Below, piece after piece: positions 62,553 to 64,000 of a DNA stretch of 64,000 nt. This DNA is from Hyphobacterium sp. CCMP332. GTDB lineage: Bacteria; Bacteroidota; Bacteroidia; Cytophagales; CCMP332. The notes beneath the pieces are model-generated. The model worked only from the letters and a program-made list of their open reading frames with translations, did no database searches and was not told the origin of the DNA. Within the stretch, counting starts at the first letter, position 1. Each line of letters starts with the position of its first letter. The stretch is from NCBI GenBank assembly GCA_014323545.1, contig CP058647.1:3261830-3325829 (forward strand), in the 5' to 3' direction. Position numbers and translations under genes: made by a program.

Positions 62553-63611
62553 TTATTTATTGAGTTGCCGGTCAACCCTGTCTTCCTGGGAAATTCTGTA
62601 ATTTAAGCTATTCACATAATCCCTGGCTTTTTTATTACCATATTTCACCCATGCATCCTGAGCCCATTGGATGGCAAGATCATAATCTCCGAGGACCTCA
62701 TAAGCAACAGCTGTATTATAAGCCAGATATCCCGCTTCTTTGGATGGTGCAATGGTAATGGCATTGCTCCATGTGCGCGCTGCATCCTCCCAGCGATTGA
62801 CGTCCGCCATTCTTGATCCGGCCGGAATCGCATTTACTTTTTTACTTTTCGAATAAAATTGTCTACGAATTGTAATAGGCATCGGTGTGATTTTATTCAC
62901 ATAAGCGTTTGCCGCTAATTTGGTTACATATTTTGCTGCTTCATTTTTTGATATGAGGTTGGCCACTGCATCATTTATATTCGAACCTGTGGCTTCCCAG
63001 GTATTTGTTCTGGTATAAGGTGCCTGGTCAATGATTTGATTGTTTTTTGGATCATACAAACGAAATCCAATCTTTACGCTTTCAATGCCTTCAGCATAAT
63101 ATTCCTTGACCTCTTTTTCTACCGTGTTTTCTCCTTCTTTTACTTTTTTCTTTACCATTCTGTCGCCTCTGGTAACTACAAAATCGGTATCAAAAATTTC
63201 TATGGCCAAAACGGCATCAGTTTCATATTGTCTGTTTAACTCCCTAATTGATCTCCAGGGGATAGGCTTCGGAAATGCTGCCGTGATAGAATTTCCTTTT
63301 AATCTTTGTGTAGCCACCTTTATTTGGAATCTGGGTGAGCGCGAAAAAGTACTTTGCATAGCATAAATACCTTCCTGTAATGCAGCCTTATCCTGGCCAG
63401 GCAATTCACCGGTCAATACACCCTCTAAAATATTAATGCCTTCTTTTTCAAATTCGGTCCTGTCAACAATTACAATGCTTTGAATATGACTCGGTACTTC
63501 AAAAGCTGCAGGGCGCATCGACTGCATATTGACATATCTCATTTTTGAGCAGGAAGAAAATGTGATGATTACAATTAAGGAAAATGCAAATAGCTGGTAC
63601 AAATTTTTCAT
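62553..63611 (-). CDS. DUF6340-like lipoprotein
   Basis: A 352-residue lipoprotein. I start at the ATG at 63611 (MKNLYQLFAF); a frame to 63620 adds three residues. The lipobox is FSSC (Cys at about residue 21). The mature part (about 30-260) has the order seen in a Bacteroidota lipoprotein family: PAAFEVPSHIQSIVIVDRT, ILEGVLTGELPGQDKA and RLYDPKNNQIIDQAPY. A helical C-terminal region (about 270-350) resembles TPR repeats (WEDAARTWSNAITIAPSKEA, YNTAVAYEVLGDYDLAIQWA). The role is unknown; outer-membrane location is likely. It ends 1 base from the SLC13 gene. Confidence 0.8.
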   Translation of the reverse strand: MKNLYQLFAFSLIVIITFSSCSKMRYVNMQSMRPAAFEVPSHIQSIVIVDRTEFEKEGINILEGVLTGELPGQDKAALQEGIYAMQSTFSRSPRFQIKVATQRLKGNSITAAFPKPIPWRSIRELNRQYETDAVLAIEIFDTDFVVTRGDRMVKKKVKEGENTVEKEVKEYYAEGIESVKIGFRLYDPKNNQIIDQAPYTRTNTWEATGSNINDAVANLISKNEAAKYVTKLAANAYVNKITPMPITIRRQFYSKSKKVNAIPAGSRMADVNRWEDAARTWSNAITIAPSKEAGYLAYNTAVAYEVLGDYDLAIQWAQDAWVKYGNKKARDYVNSLNYRISQEDRVDRQLNK

Positions 63612-63900
63612 AGTATACAATTTTCTAGTGGGTTACAATCATTGGGCCAAATTAACTTTTCTTAAAATTTTTACCTTGAAATGGCCATAATATTTGAATT
63701 ATTCAGAGACCTATTCTTATACAATCAATTTCACATTGCAATTACAAAAAAATTTAAATAATTGCTCAATCATTTCAAATCACTATTTATTGTAATGAAT
63801 TAATACATCAAATATACATCAAATGGCAGAAAGATGATCTACACCGAATCTTTCGGGCTACCTTCGGATTCTATACGATTAAATTATTTATCCAATACAC
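63612..63900. other. Intergenic region between lipoprotein and exported-protein genes
   Basis: About 290 bases without a gene; very AT-rich. It has to carry promoters for both divergent genes, but I see no clear TTTG-N19-TAnnTTTG match. A weak inverted repeat lies near 63845-63880 (CCGAA...TTCGG). I found no RNA gene or longer ORF. Confidence 0.5.
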
Positions 63901-64000
63901 ATGAAACAAAACTTACTATTAATTTTTCTGATGGGACTTACTTCATTATGGAGTAATGCTCAAACTCAAATTGACCTGCCGGTTACATTTGATGATACCA
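63901..64000 (+). CDS. Start of an exported protein (3' truncated by window edge)
   Basis: An ATG at 63901 opens a frame that runs off the window (33 codons visible). The first 20 residues are a signal peptide (LLLIFLMGLTSLWSNAQ, cleavage near residue 21). The mature start TQIDLPVTFDDT is typical of exported Bacteroidota proteins with carbohydrate-binding or PKD-type modules, many of them type IX secretion cargo. That assignment is inference from the short N-terminus. Confidence 0.7.
   Translation, partial: MKQNLLLIFLMGLTSLWSNAQTQIDLPVTFDDT

Overview
The window is a chromosomal segment of a Bacteroidota bacterium, most likely from the Cytophagales (Marivirga/Fulvivirga-like). It is AT-rich and gene-dense. 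Almost no gene has a Shine-Dalgarno sequence. Several upstream regions carry the Bacteroidota housekeeping promoter, TTTG-N18-20-TAnnTTTG (1008, 7284, 10632, 39985, 51232). Family content agrees: a DUF4199-like protein, a long DUF349 protein, an OmpA/PD40 protein, a DUF6340-like lipoprotein, bacillithiol synthesis (BshB1) and a FecCD transporter. Nothing looks like a plasmid or an intact prophage.

Layout. 1-5345: end of an LptF/LptG-type permease, rpsO-pnp with terminators, then trxB-bshB1. 5322-10629: glycosyltransferase and pdxH (minus), then miaE-like, yqgE and a DUF349 protein (plus). 10630-12210 is the only accessory-looking stretch. It holds a tRNA-Thr, a 209-bp tandem array that repeats the tRNA 3' end and carries antisense copies of its T-arm region, then REP-like hairpins around a REP-associated tyrosine transposase. 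12254-23179: OsmC, a YbjT-like oxidoreductase, a TerB-like/lipoprotein pair, gyrA and a TPR protein, msrB, a ligase-associated exonuclease with ATP-dependent DNA ligase, and a small exported protein.

23268-33730: a lone ABC ATPase divergent from an aldehyde dehydrogenase, then a long plus-strand run: outer-membrane barrel, deoxynucleoside kinase, mgsA, TauE/SafE exporter, rhodanese, universal stress protein, nth, CBS protein, glycerophosphodiesterase, OmpA/PD40 protein. 33727-39954 (minus): BLUF blue-light sensor, lysA, SulP permease, M48 protease, hldD. 40060-44192: binding protein and permease of a FecCD-type importer, queD-like, lpxB, sirtuin. 44185-53193: topA, sixA-like, M23 peptidase, DUF4199-like, leuS, a small Lys/Cys-rich exported protein, thyA, class IV aminotransferase. 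53317-64000: sdaAB, TolC, MacA-like adaptor, gpsA, maf, an exported TPR/zinc-finger protein, a membrane SpoIIE phosphatase, an SLC13/TrkA-C transporter, a DUF6340-like lipoprotein, and the start of an exported protein running off the end.

How it works together. Most genes are core: translation and RNA decay (rpsO, pnp, leuS, tRNA-Thr), DNA topology and repair (gyrA, topA, nth, exonuclease/ligase), envelope and LPS (LptF/G, lpxB, hldD, OmpA), thiol redox (trxB, bshB1, msrB, OsmC) and nucleotide supply (dNK, thyA, maf). The items most worth a second look are the tRNA-Thr/antisense tandem array next to the transposase, the BLUF photoreceptor tightly linked to lysA, the exported seven-CxxC zinc-finger protein, and incomplete transport sets (FecCD importer without ATPase, TolC/MacA without MacB, an ABC ATPase without permease).
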